Below are positions 57,399 through 64,000 of a stretch of DNA of 64,000 nt, one piece after another. The stretch's first letter is position 1. Each line of letters starts with the position of its first letter. Below the pieces are notes generated by a model. It made no database searches. It saw nothing but the letters and a program-made list of their open reading frames with translations, and was not told the DNA's origin. Position numbers and translations under genes: made by a program. Origin of the DNA: Caldovatus sediminis (GTDB lineage: Bacteria > Pseudomonadota > Alphaproteobacteria > Acetobacterales > Acetobacteraceae); assembly GCF_014644455.1 (NCBI RefSeq), contig NZ_BMKS01000003.1:337930-401929 (forward strand), in the 5' to 3' direction.

Positions 57399-57839
57399 AT
57401 GCGCCCCCTCGCCCGCCCGGTGCTCGCCATCGGACTGACGCTCGCCGCCGGTGGCTGCGCCGACGCGTACTACAACGGCTACTATGAGCGGTACGGCTAT
57501 GGCTATGACTATGCCCCGGGCATCGTGCCGTATGGCGGGCTGCTCTACGGCTACACCGCGCCGTCCTACCGCTACGTCGAGCCCCGGCGCTATGCCCCGC
57601 CGCCGCCCCCCCGCTTTGCGCCGCCGCCCCCGCCGGCCGCCTCGGTGCCGCGCTGGGGGCCGCCGCCGGCGGCGCGTCCGCCGTTGCCCCCGCCGGCACC
57701 GCCACCGGTCGCGGCGCCCCGCCTGCGACCGCCGCCCGCGCCGGGGCAGGCCTACGTGCCGCCGACGGTGGGGCCCGGCACCTACGCGCGGCGCTATCTC
57801 CAGCAGCGCGGAACGCCGGAGGTCGGCACCGGCAATTGA
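57399..57839 (+). CDS. Tyr/Pro-rich lipoprotein (146 aa), hypothetical
   Basis: A 146-residue exported protein. The signal is PVLAIGLTLAAGGC with a lipobox-like Cys at residue 22. The next 45 residues are dominated by Tyr and Gly (ADAYYNGYYERYGYGYDYAP), and from about residue 60 a run of Pro blocks follows (APPPPPRFAPPPPPAASV), ending with VPPTVGPGTYARRYLQQRG. It has the look of an envelope-anchored spacer or wall-interacting protein. The start has a perfect caggagg site and is preferred over other starts. It is followed 104 bp later by another small Tyr-rich lipoprotein gene. Confidence 0.7.
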   Translation: MRPLARPVLAIGLTLAAGGCADAYYNGYYERYGYGYDYAPGIVPYGGLLYGYTAPSYRYVEPRRYAPPPPPRFAPPPPPAASVPRWGPPPAARPPLPPPAPPPVAAPRLRPPPAPGQAYVPPTVGPGTYARRYLQQRGTPEVGTGN

Positions 57840-57943
57840 GGTCCGCCGCGATCGCGCTTCCCCGACCGCCCCGAATCCGACACCGTGATGCCTTCGGAAC
57901 GCCGCGCCCGCGCACCACTTCGAGCGGCCAGGAGGACGAACGC

Positions 57944-58213
57944 ATGCGCATTCGCCGGAACAGCACGCTTCTGACCGTCTTTGCCCTCGCCGGCACAGTG
58001 CTCGCTGCCGGCTGCACCGATCCGTACGGCCGCGTGGATCCGGCCCGGACTGCCCTGCTCGGCGCCGGCATCGGCGCCGCGGCGGGCCTCGCGGGCGGGG
58101 CGATCGCGGCGGAGAGCCAGCGGCGGAGCTACTATTACGGACCGGGCTACTATGCCCCGCCGCCTCCCGGCTACTACTACCGCAGGCCGCGCTACTACTA
58201 CTACGGCTACTGA
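57944..58213 (+). CDS. Glycine-zipper and Tyr-rich small lipoprotein (89 aa)
   Basis: An 89-residue protein with signal STLLTVFALAGTVLAAGC (lipobox-like, Cys near residue 24). A glycine-zipper stretch follows (ALLGAGIGAAAGLAGGAIAA), then a Tyr/Pro tail (YYYGPGYYAPPPPGYYYRRP). The zipper suggests insertion in or packing on a membrane. The start has a caggagg site. It is adjacent to a like-composed lipoprotein gene and convergent with the amidase gene. Members of this sort are widespread in alphaproteobacteria without known roles. Confidence 0.7.
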   Translation: MRIRRNSTLLTVFALAGTVLAAGCTDPYGRVDPARTALLGAGIGAAAGLAGGAIAAESQRRSYYYGPGYYAPPPPGYYYRRPRYYYYGY

Positions 58214-58239
58214 GCGGACGGGGCCGGCCGCGGCGCGCG

Positions 58240-59739
58240 TCAGTCCCAGCCGAGGAAGCCCGGCATCCCGCTGATCGCCGGCGCGGCGCGCAGCTTCGCG
58301 AGGTCCGGCACCGGGCGGCGGAGCGCGGGATCGGCGGCGAAGGCCTCCTCGAGCGCCGCCGCGACGCCGAGGACGAAGGCATCCCCGCCGCGCGGGCCGA
58401 CGATCTGCAGGCCGAAGGGCATGCCGTTGCGGTCCACCCCGACCGGCAGGCAGACGGCCGGGTGGCCGGTCAGCGTCACCGCGTAGGCGAGCGCCAGCCA
58501 GTGGTAGTAGGTGCGCGTCCTCTGCCCGTCGATCTCCGCCGGGTAGAGCTCGCGCCAGGGGCGCGGGCTCACCGTGATCGCCGGCGAGATCAGCACGTCG
58601 TGGTCGCGGAAGAAGGCCTGCCAGCGGCGGTAGATCTGCGTCTGCAGGCTCGCCGCGCGGGCGTGGTCGGCCAGCGTGTAGCGCAACCCTTCCTCGACAT
58701 TGGCGATGACGTTCGGGCCGCAGTCCTGCGGCCGCGTGCGCACCTTCTCGAGGTGCGCGGCCAGCGCCCCGGTGGCGCGCAGCACCTCGAAGGCCTCGTC
58801 GGTGCCGGTGCAGTCCGGCGTCGCGCCCTCCGCCACCTCGCGGAACAGCGGGCGGCAGGCGGCGACGCGGCTGCGGAAGATCTCGCGGATGTGGCGCTCG
58901 ACCGGGGCGATGCCGAAATCCTCGGTGGCGGCGAGGCGGAGCGTCGCGAGGTCCACCCGCTGCGGCGGGAAGAACAGCGCCGGGTCGCCGCGCACCGCGC
59001 GCCCGTGCAGCGTGTAGGCGAGCGGGTCGCAGGCATCGTCCGAGGCCATCGCCGAGAGCAGCAGGCAGGTGTCCGGCACGTCGCGCGCCATCGGGCCGAG
59101 CACCGAGAGCGGCGACCAGCCGTGGCCGCGCCGCTCCGCCGGCACCAGGCCGGGGCTCGGGCGGTAGCCGACCACGCCGCAGAAGGCCGCGGGGTTGCGC
59201 AGCGATCCGCCGGTGTCGGAGCCGGTGGCGATCGGCACCATGCCGGTGGCGAGCGCCGCGGCGGAGCCGCCGGAGGAGCCAGCGGCGCTCCTCGTCGGGT
59301 CGAAGGGATTGCCGGTCGCGCCGTAGACGGTGTTGCGCGTGTTGGCGCCGAGGCCGAATTCCGGGACGTTCGTCTTGCCCACCACGATCGCGCCGGCGCG
59401 GCGGAGATTGGCGACCATGTGCTCGTCGCGCGTCGGCACGTGGTCGCGGAAGATCGGGCTGCCCCAGGTGGTGCGCAGGCCTTCCGTCTCCTCCAGGTCC
59501 TTCACGCCGAGGGGGAGGCCGTGCAGCGGGCCGAGCGGCTCGCCGCGCATCACCGCCTGCTCGGCCGCGCGGGCGGTGGCGCGGGCGCGGTCGGTGTCCA
59601 TCGCCGTCATCGCGTTGACGGCGGGGTTGATCGCCTCGATGCGGGCGAGGCAGCTCTCCAGCAGCTCGACCGGCGAGAGGGCCTTGCGGCCGATCAGGCG
59701 GCGCGCCTCGACGGCGCTGAGGTCGCAGGGTTCGGTCAC
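58240..59739 (-). CDS. Amidase (amidase signature family)
   Basis: A 499-residue amidase signature enzyme. The catalytic Lys is in LPLGVKDLEETEGL, the cis-Ser in RSAAGSSGGSAAALATG and the nucleophile Ser in GSDTGGSLRNPAAFCG. The usual amidase order is intact. Substrates of this family range from amide drugs to Glu-tRNA(Gln). This is not GatA, since it lacks its length and setting and no gatB or gatC gene is near. The GTG at 59739 overlaps the macro-domain gene's TGA (GTGA). It is last in the SDR - gamma-glutamyltransferase - macro - amidase unit. Confidence 0.9.
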   Translation of the reverse strand: MTEPCDLSAVEARRLIGRKALSPVELLESCLARIEAINPAVNAMTAMDTDRARATARAAEQAVMRGEPLGPLHGLPLGVKDLEETEGLRTTWGSPIFRDHVPTRDEHMVANLRRAGAIVVGKTNVPEFGLGANTRNTVYGATGNPFDPTRSAAGSSGGSAAALATGMVPIATGSDTGGSLRNPAAFCGVVGYRPSPGLVPAERRGHGWSPLSVLGPMARDVPDTCLLLSAMASDDACDPLAYTLHGRAVRGDPALFFPPQRVDLATLRLAATEDFGIAPVERHIREIFRSRVAACRPLFREVAEGATPDCTGTDEAFEVLRATGALAAHLEKVRTRPQDCGPNVIANVEEGLRYTLADHARAASLQTQIYRRWQAFFRDHDVLISPAITVSPRPWRELYPAEIDGQRTRTYYHWLALAYAVTLTGHPAVCLPVGVDRNGMPFGLQIVGPRGGDAFVLGVAAALEEAFAADPALRRPVPDLAKLRAAPAISGMPGFLGWD

Positions 59740-60242
59740 GGCGCGGCGAGTTCCTGGTTGTAGGTGTCGAGCGTGTGCTGGTCGAAGCAGGCGAAGGTGA
59801 CGTCGAGATCGTCGCCGTTGCGGGCGAGATCGTCGCGCACCGTGGCGACGGCGATGCGCGTCGCCTCGCGCAGCGGGTAGCCGTAGATGCCGGTGGAGAT
59901 GGCGGGGAAGGCGATGGAGCGCCCTCCCGCCTCGCGCAGCCGGGCGAGGGAGGCGCGGTAGGCGCCGGCGAGGAGATCGGGCTCGCCCCGCCTGCCGCCG
60001 TGCCAGACCGGGCCGACGGCGTGGATCACGTGCCGCGCCTTGAGGCGGAAGCCGGGGGTGATGCGCGCCTCGCCGGTCGGGCAGTGGCCGATGGCGGCGC
60101 AGGCGGCGGCGAGTTCCGGCCCCGCGGCGCGGTGGATCGCGCCGCTGACGCCCCCGCCCGGCGTGAGCCGCTCGTTCGCGGCGTTGACGATCGCGTCCAC
60201 GTCGAGGGTGGTGATGTCCGCCTTGATCGCCCGCATCGGCAT
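59736..60242 (-). CDS. Macro-domain protein (O-acetyl-ADP-ribose deacetylase-like)
   Basis: A 168-residue macro domain. Ligand-binding landmarks are KADITTLDVDAIVNAANERL, the NAANERLTPGGGVSGAIH loop, GHCPTGEARITPGFRL and AFPAISTGIYGYPLREATR. This matches the YmdB-type O-acetyl-ADP-ribose deacetylases or ADP-ribosyl hydrolases. It lies between a gamma-glutamyltransferase gene (20 bp upstream) and the amidase gene (overlap), all on the minus strand. Its part in a catabolic unit is not obvious. Confidence 0.92.
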   Translation of the reverse strand: MPMRAIKADITTLDVDAIVNAANERLTPGGGVSGAIHRAAGPELAAACAAIGHCPTGEARITPGFRLKARHVIHAVGPVWHGGRRGEPDLLAGAYRASLARLREAGGRSIAFPAISTGIYGYPLREATRIAVATVRDDLARNGDDLDVTFACFDQHTLDTYNQELAAP

Positions 60243-60262
60243 GGCGGAGTCCCTCCTCCCGT

Positions 60263-61879
60263 TCAGTAGCCCAGCGCGCAGCCGTCCTTGCGCGGGTCGC
60301 TGCCGCCGACGAGGACGCCGCGCGCGCGATCAATGCGGATCGCCTGGCCGCCGCCATGCGGCTTCTCGACCAGGACGCAGTGGTGGCCGAGCCGGTTCAG
60401 GCGGTCCACGACCTCGCCCGGGATGCCGCGCTCCACCTGCACCACGTCGCCCTGCGGCGTGTTCAGCGGCATCAGGCGCGGCAGGTCGAGCGCCTCCTGC
60501 ACGTCGAGGCCGAACTCGAAGTGGTTGGCGAGGAACAGCGTCTGGCCGGTCGGCTGGAAGCGCCCGCCCATGACGCCGTAGGGCATCAGCGCCTCCCCGT
60601 CCTGCATGACCATGCCGGGGATGATGGTGTGCAGCGGCCGCTTGTCGGGCGCGACGCAGTTCGGATGGCCCTCCTGCAGCCGGAAGCCGAAGCCGCGGTT
60701 CTGCAGCATCACCCCCGACCTCTCGGCGAGGATGCCGGAGCCGAAGCCCTCGAACAGCGAGTTGATGAAGGAGCAGGCGTTGCCGTCCCGGTCCACGACG
60801 CAGAGATAGACCGTGTCGCGGTGCCTCGCCCAGTCGCTTTCGCCCGCCGGCGGCAGCTCGCGCATCGCCGCGTCGTCGCGGATGAGGCCGGCGAGGCGCT
60901 TCAGGTACTCCCTCGAGGTCAGGCGCGCGACCGGCACCTCCACCCGCGAGGGGTCGGCGAGGAAGGCGTCGCGGTCGCGATAAACGAGGCGCGCCGCCTC
61001 GATGTGGCGGTGGTAGCGCTCGGCGGAGAGGGCGCCCGCCTCGGGTGTCGCGAAGTTCTCGAGGATGCCGAGGATCTGCAGGACGTGCATGCCCGAGCCG
61101 TTGGGCGGGCACTGGAAGACTTCGACGCCGCGCCAGGCGATGGAGATCGGCTCGACGAACTCGGCGACGTCGGCGCCGCGGGCGAAGTCCTCCTCCGTGT
61201 GCGTGCCGCCGGCGGCGCGGAGCGTCGCCACCATGTCGGCGGCGACCTCGCCCTCGTAGAAGGCGCGCTTGCCGTGCCGCGCGATGGCGCGGAGGGTGCG
61301 CGCAAGCTCCGGCTGGACGAAGCGGTGGCCGGGGGCGGGGGCCTCGCCGTTCACCAGGAACCGGCGCGCCGCCGCGGGGTGCTGCGACAGCTTGCCGACC
61401 AGGCCGGCCCAGTCGTGCGCGACCCGCGGCGAGACCGGGAAGCCCTCCTCGGCGAAGCGGATCGCCGGCTGGAGCAGCGCGTCGAGGCCGAGCCGGCCGT
61501 GGGTGCGGCTGAGCAGCTCCCAGGCGCTGATCGCGCCGGGGATCGTCACCGAATGGGCCGAGGTGTTGACCATCGCGGTGAGGCCGGCGGCGCGCAGCGC
61601 CTCCGGCGTCGCCCCCCTCGGCGCGCGGCCGGAGCCGTTGAGCGCGATCACCTTCCCCGAGCCCGCGGGGACGTAGAGGCAGAAGCAGTCGCCGCCGATG
61701 CCGGTGCTGTGCGGCTCGATCACGCAGAGCACGGCGCAGGCCGCGATCGCGGCGTCCATCGCGTTGCCGCCCTGGCGCAGGATGTCGAGCGCCGTCAGCG
61801 TCGCCGCGGGCATGGAGGTCGCGGCCATGCCGTTCGTGGCGAAAACCGGGCTGCGGCCGGGGAGGTGGAAGTCGCGCAT
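60263..61879 (-). CDS. Gamma-glutamyltransferase family protein
   Basis: A 538-residue Ntn-hydrolase of the gamma-glutamyltransferase family, without a signal peptide, so probably cytoplasmic, unlike the exported relative at 47344. The opening ALDILRQGGNAMDAAIAACA and STGIGGDCFCLYVPA are family features. The autoprocessing site is in WARHRDTVYLCVVDRDGNAC, with Thr at the nucleophile position. FINSLFEGFGSGILAERSGV and the later PYGVMGGRFQPTGQTLFLAN are also standard. Such proteins act on gamma-glutamyl or other amides in catabolism. The stop is 20 bp before the macro-domain gene. Confidence 0.93.
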   Translation of the reverse strand: MRDFHLPGRSPVFATNGMAATSMPAATLTALDILRQGGNAMDAAIAACAVLCVIEPHSTGIGGDCFCLYVPAGSGKVIALNGSGRAPRGATPEALRAAGLTAMVNTSAHSVTIPGAISAWELLSRTHGRLGLDALLQPAIRFAEEGFPVSPRVAHDWAGLVGKLSQHPAAARRFLVNGEAPAPGHRFVQPELARTLRAIARHGKRAFYEGEVAADMVATLRAAGGTHTEEDFARGADVAEFVEPISIAWRGVEVFQCPPNGSGMHVLQILGILENFATPEAGALSAERYHRHIEAARLVYRDRDAFLADPSRVEVPVARLTSREYLKRLAGLIRDDAAMRELPPAGESDWARHRDTVYLCVVDRDGNACSFINSLFEGFGSGILAERSGVMLQNRGFGFRLQEGHPNCVAPDKRPLHTIIPGMVMQDGEALMPYGVMGGRFQPTGQTLFLANHFEFGLDVQEALDLPRLMPLNTPQGDVVQVERGIPGEVVDRLNRLGHHCVLVEKPHGGGQAIRIDRARGVLVGGSDPRKDGCALGY

Positions 61880-61919
61880 GGCGGATCAGGTCCTGTGTGC
61901 GGTCGGTTCGGTGGCCGTT

Positions 61920-62684
61920 CTACTGCGCCGTCCACCCGCCATCCACCAGCAGGGAATGGCCGGTGATCATCGCGGCGGCGGGGGAGCAGAGGAACACCAC
62001 CGCCCCCGCCACGTCCTGCGGCGTGCCGAGCCGGCCGAGCGGGATGCGCGGCAGGATCTCGGCGCGCCAGGCCGGGTCCTCCGCCCAGCCGCGCGTCAGT
62101 TCGGTGAGGATGAAGGTCGGCGCCACCGCGTTCACGCGGATGCCGAACGGCGCCAGTTCCAGCGCCATCGCCTTCGTCATCCCTTCCAGCGCGTGCTTGG
62201 TGCCGCAGTAGACGGTGCGGTTGTGGCCGCCGACATGGCCCATCTGCGAGGTCATGTGCACGATCGCGCCCTTGCGCCCGGCCGCGACCATGCCGCGCGC
62301 GACCGCCTGGCTCACCATGTAGGCCGCGCGGACGTTCAGCGCGAACATCCAGTCGAAGGTCGCCTCGTCCACCTCGAGGAAGGGTTGCGGGCGGTTGCCG
62401 CCGGCGTTGTTGAACAGCGCGTCGAACGGCCCCTCGCGCGCGATCGCCTCGCGCGTCGCGGTGCTGTCCGTGACGTCGAGCGGCAGGGCGCGGGCCGAGA
62501 GGCCGCGGGCCGTCAGTTCCTCCGCCAGCGCGTCGAGCTCCGCGGCGGAGCGGGCGGCGAGGACGACCTCGGCGCCGGCCTCGGCCATCGCGATGGCGGC
62601 GGCGCGGCCGAGCCCCCTGCTCGCGCCGGTGACGAGGGCGCGCTGCCCGTCCAGCCTGAAGCTCGCGCCGATCTCCGCCGCCAT
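61920..62684 (-). CDS. Short-chain dehydrogenase/reductase
   Basis: A 254-residue classical SDR. The NAD(P) motif is ALVTGASRGLGRAAAIAMAE, the structural NNAG is in DALFNNAGGNRPQP, and the catalytic Ser/Tyr/Lys appear in HMTSQMGHVGGHNRTVYCGTK-like order (Ser in MTSQMG, Tyr and Lys in YCGTKHALEG). The C-terminal TGHSLLVDGGWTAQ is typical. The substrate is unknown. The ATG at 62684 has a ggagcgg site; the frame continues upstream without homology. It is the first gene of the unit that runs into the gamma-glutamyltransferase gene (40 bp gap). Confidence 0.93.
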   Translation of the reverse strand: MAAEIGASFRLDGQRALVTGASRGLGRAAAIAMAEAGAEVVLAARSAAELDALAEELTARGLSARALPLDVTDSTATREAIAREGPFDALFNNAGGNRPQPFLEVDEATFDWMFALNVRAAYMVSQAVARGMVAAGRKGAIVHMTSQMGHVGGHNRTVYCGTKHALEGMTKAMALELAPFGIRVNAVAPTFILTELTRGWAEDPAWRAEILPRIPLGRLGTPQDVAGAVVFLCSPAAAMITGHSLLVDGGWTAQ

Positions 62685-62760
62685 GAGTCCGTTCCGCTCC
62701 CCGCTCGCGCAGGCGCCGGACGCTGGCACGGCGGAGCCGGTGCGGCAAGGCGACGGCGGC

Positions 62761-63984
62761 CTAGCCGCGCAGGGCGCGCGCCGCCGCCTCGCCCGAGCGG
62801 ATCGCCGCCTCGATGGTCGCCGGGAGCGCCGGCAGGGTCCAGTCGCCGGCGAGCGCGAGGTTCGCCAGCGGCCGGCGCGGCGGGGTGGGCGGCACGGCGC
62901 CGGCCGTGTGGCGCGGCGTCGCGCGGCGTTCCTTCACCGCGCGGCAGGGCGGCGGCGCCTCCGGCCATGCGCCGGGCAGGGCGAAGGCCTGCGCGGCGGC
63001 GCGGATCTCGCCCCAGGCCCGGGCGGCGAGCGCCTCCGCCTCGGCCTCGATCGCCTCGTCCGCGGCGCTGACCGTGACGCTGACGCCGGTCGGCCGCACC
63101 AGCACCCATTGCGCGAGGCCGCCGAGCAGGCCGAGGAAGCGCACCGGAACGCCGGGCGCGGCGCGGGCGAAATGCAGGTTGAGGATCGGCGCGAAGCGCG
63201 TGGGCACGGGCAGGTCCGGCAGGAGCCGCGCCGTCTCCCAGGGCGGCAGGGCGAGCACCACCGCATCGCCGGATGCGAGCGGCTGCGGACCGGTGCCGAA
63301 GTCCAGGGCCGCGACGCGCCCCTCCGCGAGCGAGAGTCCACGCAGCCGCGCCCCCGTGCGCACCGTGCCGCCCGCCCGCTCCAGCGCCGCGCGGGCGGGG
63401 GCGATGAGATCGGGGCCGAGGCCCTCGCGCGCGACGAACAGGCGCGCCGCGCCGGGTGCGCCGAGGCGGCGCAGCACCGCGCCGAGCACGCGCGAGGACG
63501 CTTCCTCGCTCGGCGTGTTGAGCGCGGCGACGACGAGCGGCTCGACCAGCGCGCGGTGCAGCGCCGGATGCGCGGCCATCACGGCGGCGACAGGGCGATC
63601 GCGCCGCAGCGGCAGCGCGACGCGCGCGAGGGCGAGCAGCGCGCGCGCCGAAAGCCCGGGCGGCCGTCGCGCGGCATCGCACCACGCGGCGGGCGAGAGC
63701 GCGATCCGCCGCGCCGTCCCGTCGGCCAGGTCGAGGACCGGCAGGCCCGCCGGCTCCGGCTCCACCCAGGCGTCGCCCGCGCCGATCGCGTCGAGGAAGC
63801 GCCGCGCCGCGCGGTTCGCGCCGATCAGCGCGTGGGTGCCGTTGTCGGTGCCGTCCGGCAGGGCGCGGCAGCGCCCGCCGAGCAGCGGCGCCGCCTCGTG
63901 CAGCACGACGGCGCGCCCCGACCGGGCCAGCGCCAGCGCGGCGGCGAGCCCGGCGAGGCCGCCGCCCACCACATGCACCGTCAC
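62761..63984 (-). CDS. hpnE: Hydroxysqualene dehydroxylase (hopanoid pathway)
   Basis: A 407-residue FAD flavoprotein of the HpnE type, which converts hydroxysqualene to squalene for hopanoid synthesis in alphaproteobacteria. The FAD-binding motif is HVVGGGLAGLAAALALARSG, followed by LLGGRCRALPDGTDNGTHAL and NRAARRFLDAIGAG. The later segments PLVVAALNTPSEEASSRVLG and LALAGDWTLPALPATIEAAI fit this group of phytoene-desaturase-like enzymes. The start is a GTG at 63984 that overlaps a TGA (63983-63981), so another gene, by habit hpnD, probably ends there. It gives evidence that this bacterium makes hopanoids. Confidence 0.9.
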   Translation of the reverse strand: MTVHVVGGGLAGLAAALALARSGRAVVLHEAAPLLGGRCRALPDGTDNGTHALIGANRAARRFLDAIGAGDAWVEPEPAGLPVLDLADGTARRIALSPAAWCDAARRPPGLSARALLALARVALPLRRDRPVAAVMAAHPALHRALVEPLVVAALNTPSEEASSRVLGAVLRRLGAPGAARLFVAREGLGPDLIAPARAALERAGGTVRTGARLRGLSLAEGRVAALDFGTGPQPLASGDAVVLALPPWETARLLPDLPVPTRFAPILNLHFARAAPGVPVRFLGLLGGLAQWVLVRPTGVSVTVSAADEAIEAEAEALAARAWGEIRAAAQAFALPGAWPEAPPPCRAVKERRATPRHTAGAVPPTPPRRPLANLALAGDWTLPALPATIEAAIRSGEAAARALRG

Positions 63985-64000
63985 GCCGCGCGCTGCCTCT
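63981..64000 (-). CDS. C-terminal end of a gene truncated by the window edge
   Basis: Only 20 bases are seen, ending RQRAA and a TGA that overlaps the hpnE GTG start by four bases. In other hopanoid producers hpnD, a squalene synthase-like gene, precedes hpnE, so that is the likely identity. This is guessed from context alone. Confidence 0.3.

Noticed and set aside
55129-58071. A 980-codon minus-strand frame opposite rtcB and the small lipoproteins
   Set aside because: Low-complexity His/Arg/Ala-rich sequence without motifs. RtcB and both lipoproteins on the plus strand have motifs and ribosome sites.
1-64000. tRNA, rRNA, integrase, transposase, phage genes or CRISPR arrays
   Set aside because: I looked for T-loop-like GGTTCGA patterns in gaps, inverted-repeat ends and typical gene motifs and found none.

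Overview
The window looks like a piece of chromosome from a very GC-rich alphaproteobacterium, most likely in the Rhodospirillales/Acetobacteraceae (Roseomonas-like) range. By eye it is roughly three quarters G+C; I did not compute this. The signs are a conserved amidase - PBP1A - RF2 block divergent from an RNase E with a large insertion in its S1 domain, a hopanoid-pathway HpnE gene at the right edge, and many GTG starts with GTGA stop/start overlaps. I saw no rRNA, tRNA, CRISPR array, insertion sequence, integrase or phage gene. Most genes are housekeeping, transport or catabolic.

Layout. 1-7 kb: a truncated YihY-family membrane protein, an RND efflux pair (permease and adaptor), a solute-binding-domain protein and two small genes. 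7-17 kb: an alpha/beta-barrel protein; a three-gene unit of SRPBCC/CoxG-like protein, ThDP-dependent enzyme and DUF2891 protein; a Tat-exported kelch protein; an LLM-type flavin oxidoreductase; YdcF-like and DUF2244 membrane proteins; endonuclease III; and a SYLF lipid-binding protein with a near-consensus promoter. 17-23 kb: a histidine phosphatase, an ABC-2 exporter, two overlapping genes that look like degenerate EAL domains, and a metallophosphatase.

23.4-34.6 kb is the most unusual part. It holds a GT-B glycosyltransferase with C-terminal beta-rich modules, an unrecognised 214-residue protein, a polypeptide with two GT4 domains in tandem, a large divergent trigger-factor homologue, two sulfotransferases and a GT61 glycosyltransferase. 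Together they suggest a sulfated glycan or glycoprotein pathway with its own folding factor. This is inference, but it is the best candidate here for an undescribed system.

34.7-44 kb is the cell-envelope and translation core: prfB with an intact programmed frameshift, PBP1A and the N-acetylmuramoyl-L-alanine amidase on the minus strand, and rne on the plus strand. 44-52 kb: an ArsR-type regulator divergent from an ABM-domain protein, a HEPN-like protein, a PLP aminotransferase, a gamma-glutamyltransferase-like lipoprotein whose start codon overlaps that of a divergent periplasmic M48 protease, a DsbA-like oxidoreductase, a zinc-ribbon MBL hydrolase and a tandem CDGSH protein. 52-64 kb: an M81 peptidase, a succinylglutamate desuccinylase/aspartoacylase-type protein, RtcB, an Lrp RAM-domain protein, two tyrosine-rich small lipoproteins, a four-gene unit (SDR - gamma-glutamyltransferase - macro domain - amidase) and hpnE.

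All functions are read from motifs and overall likeness. No database search was run.
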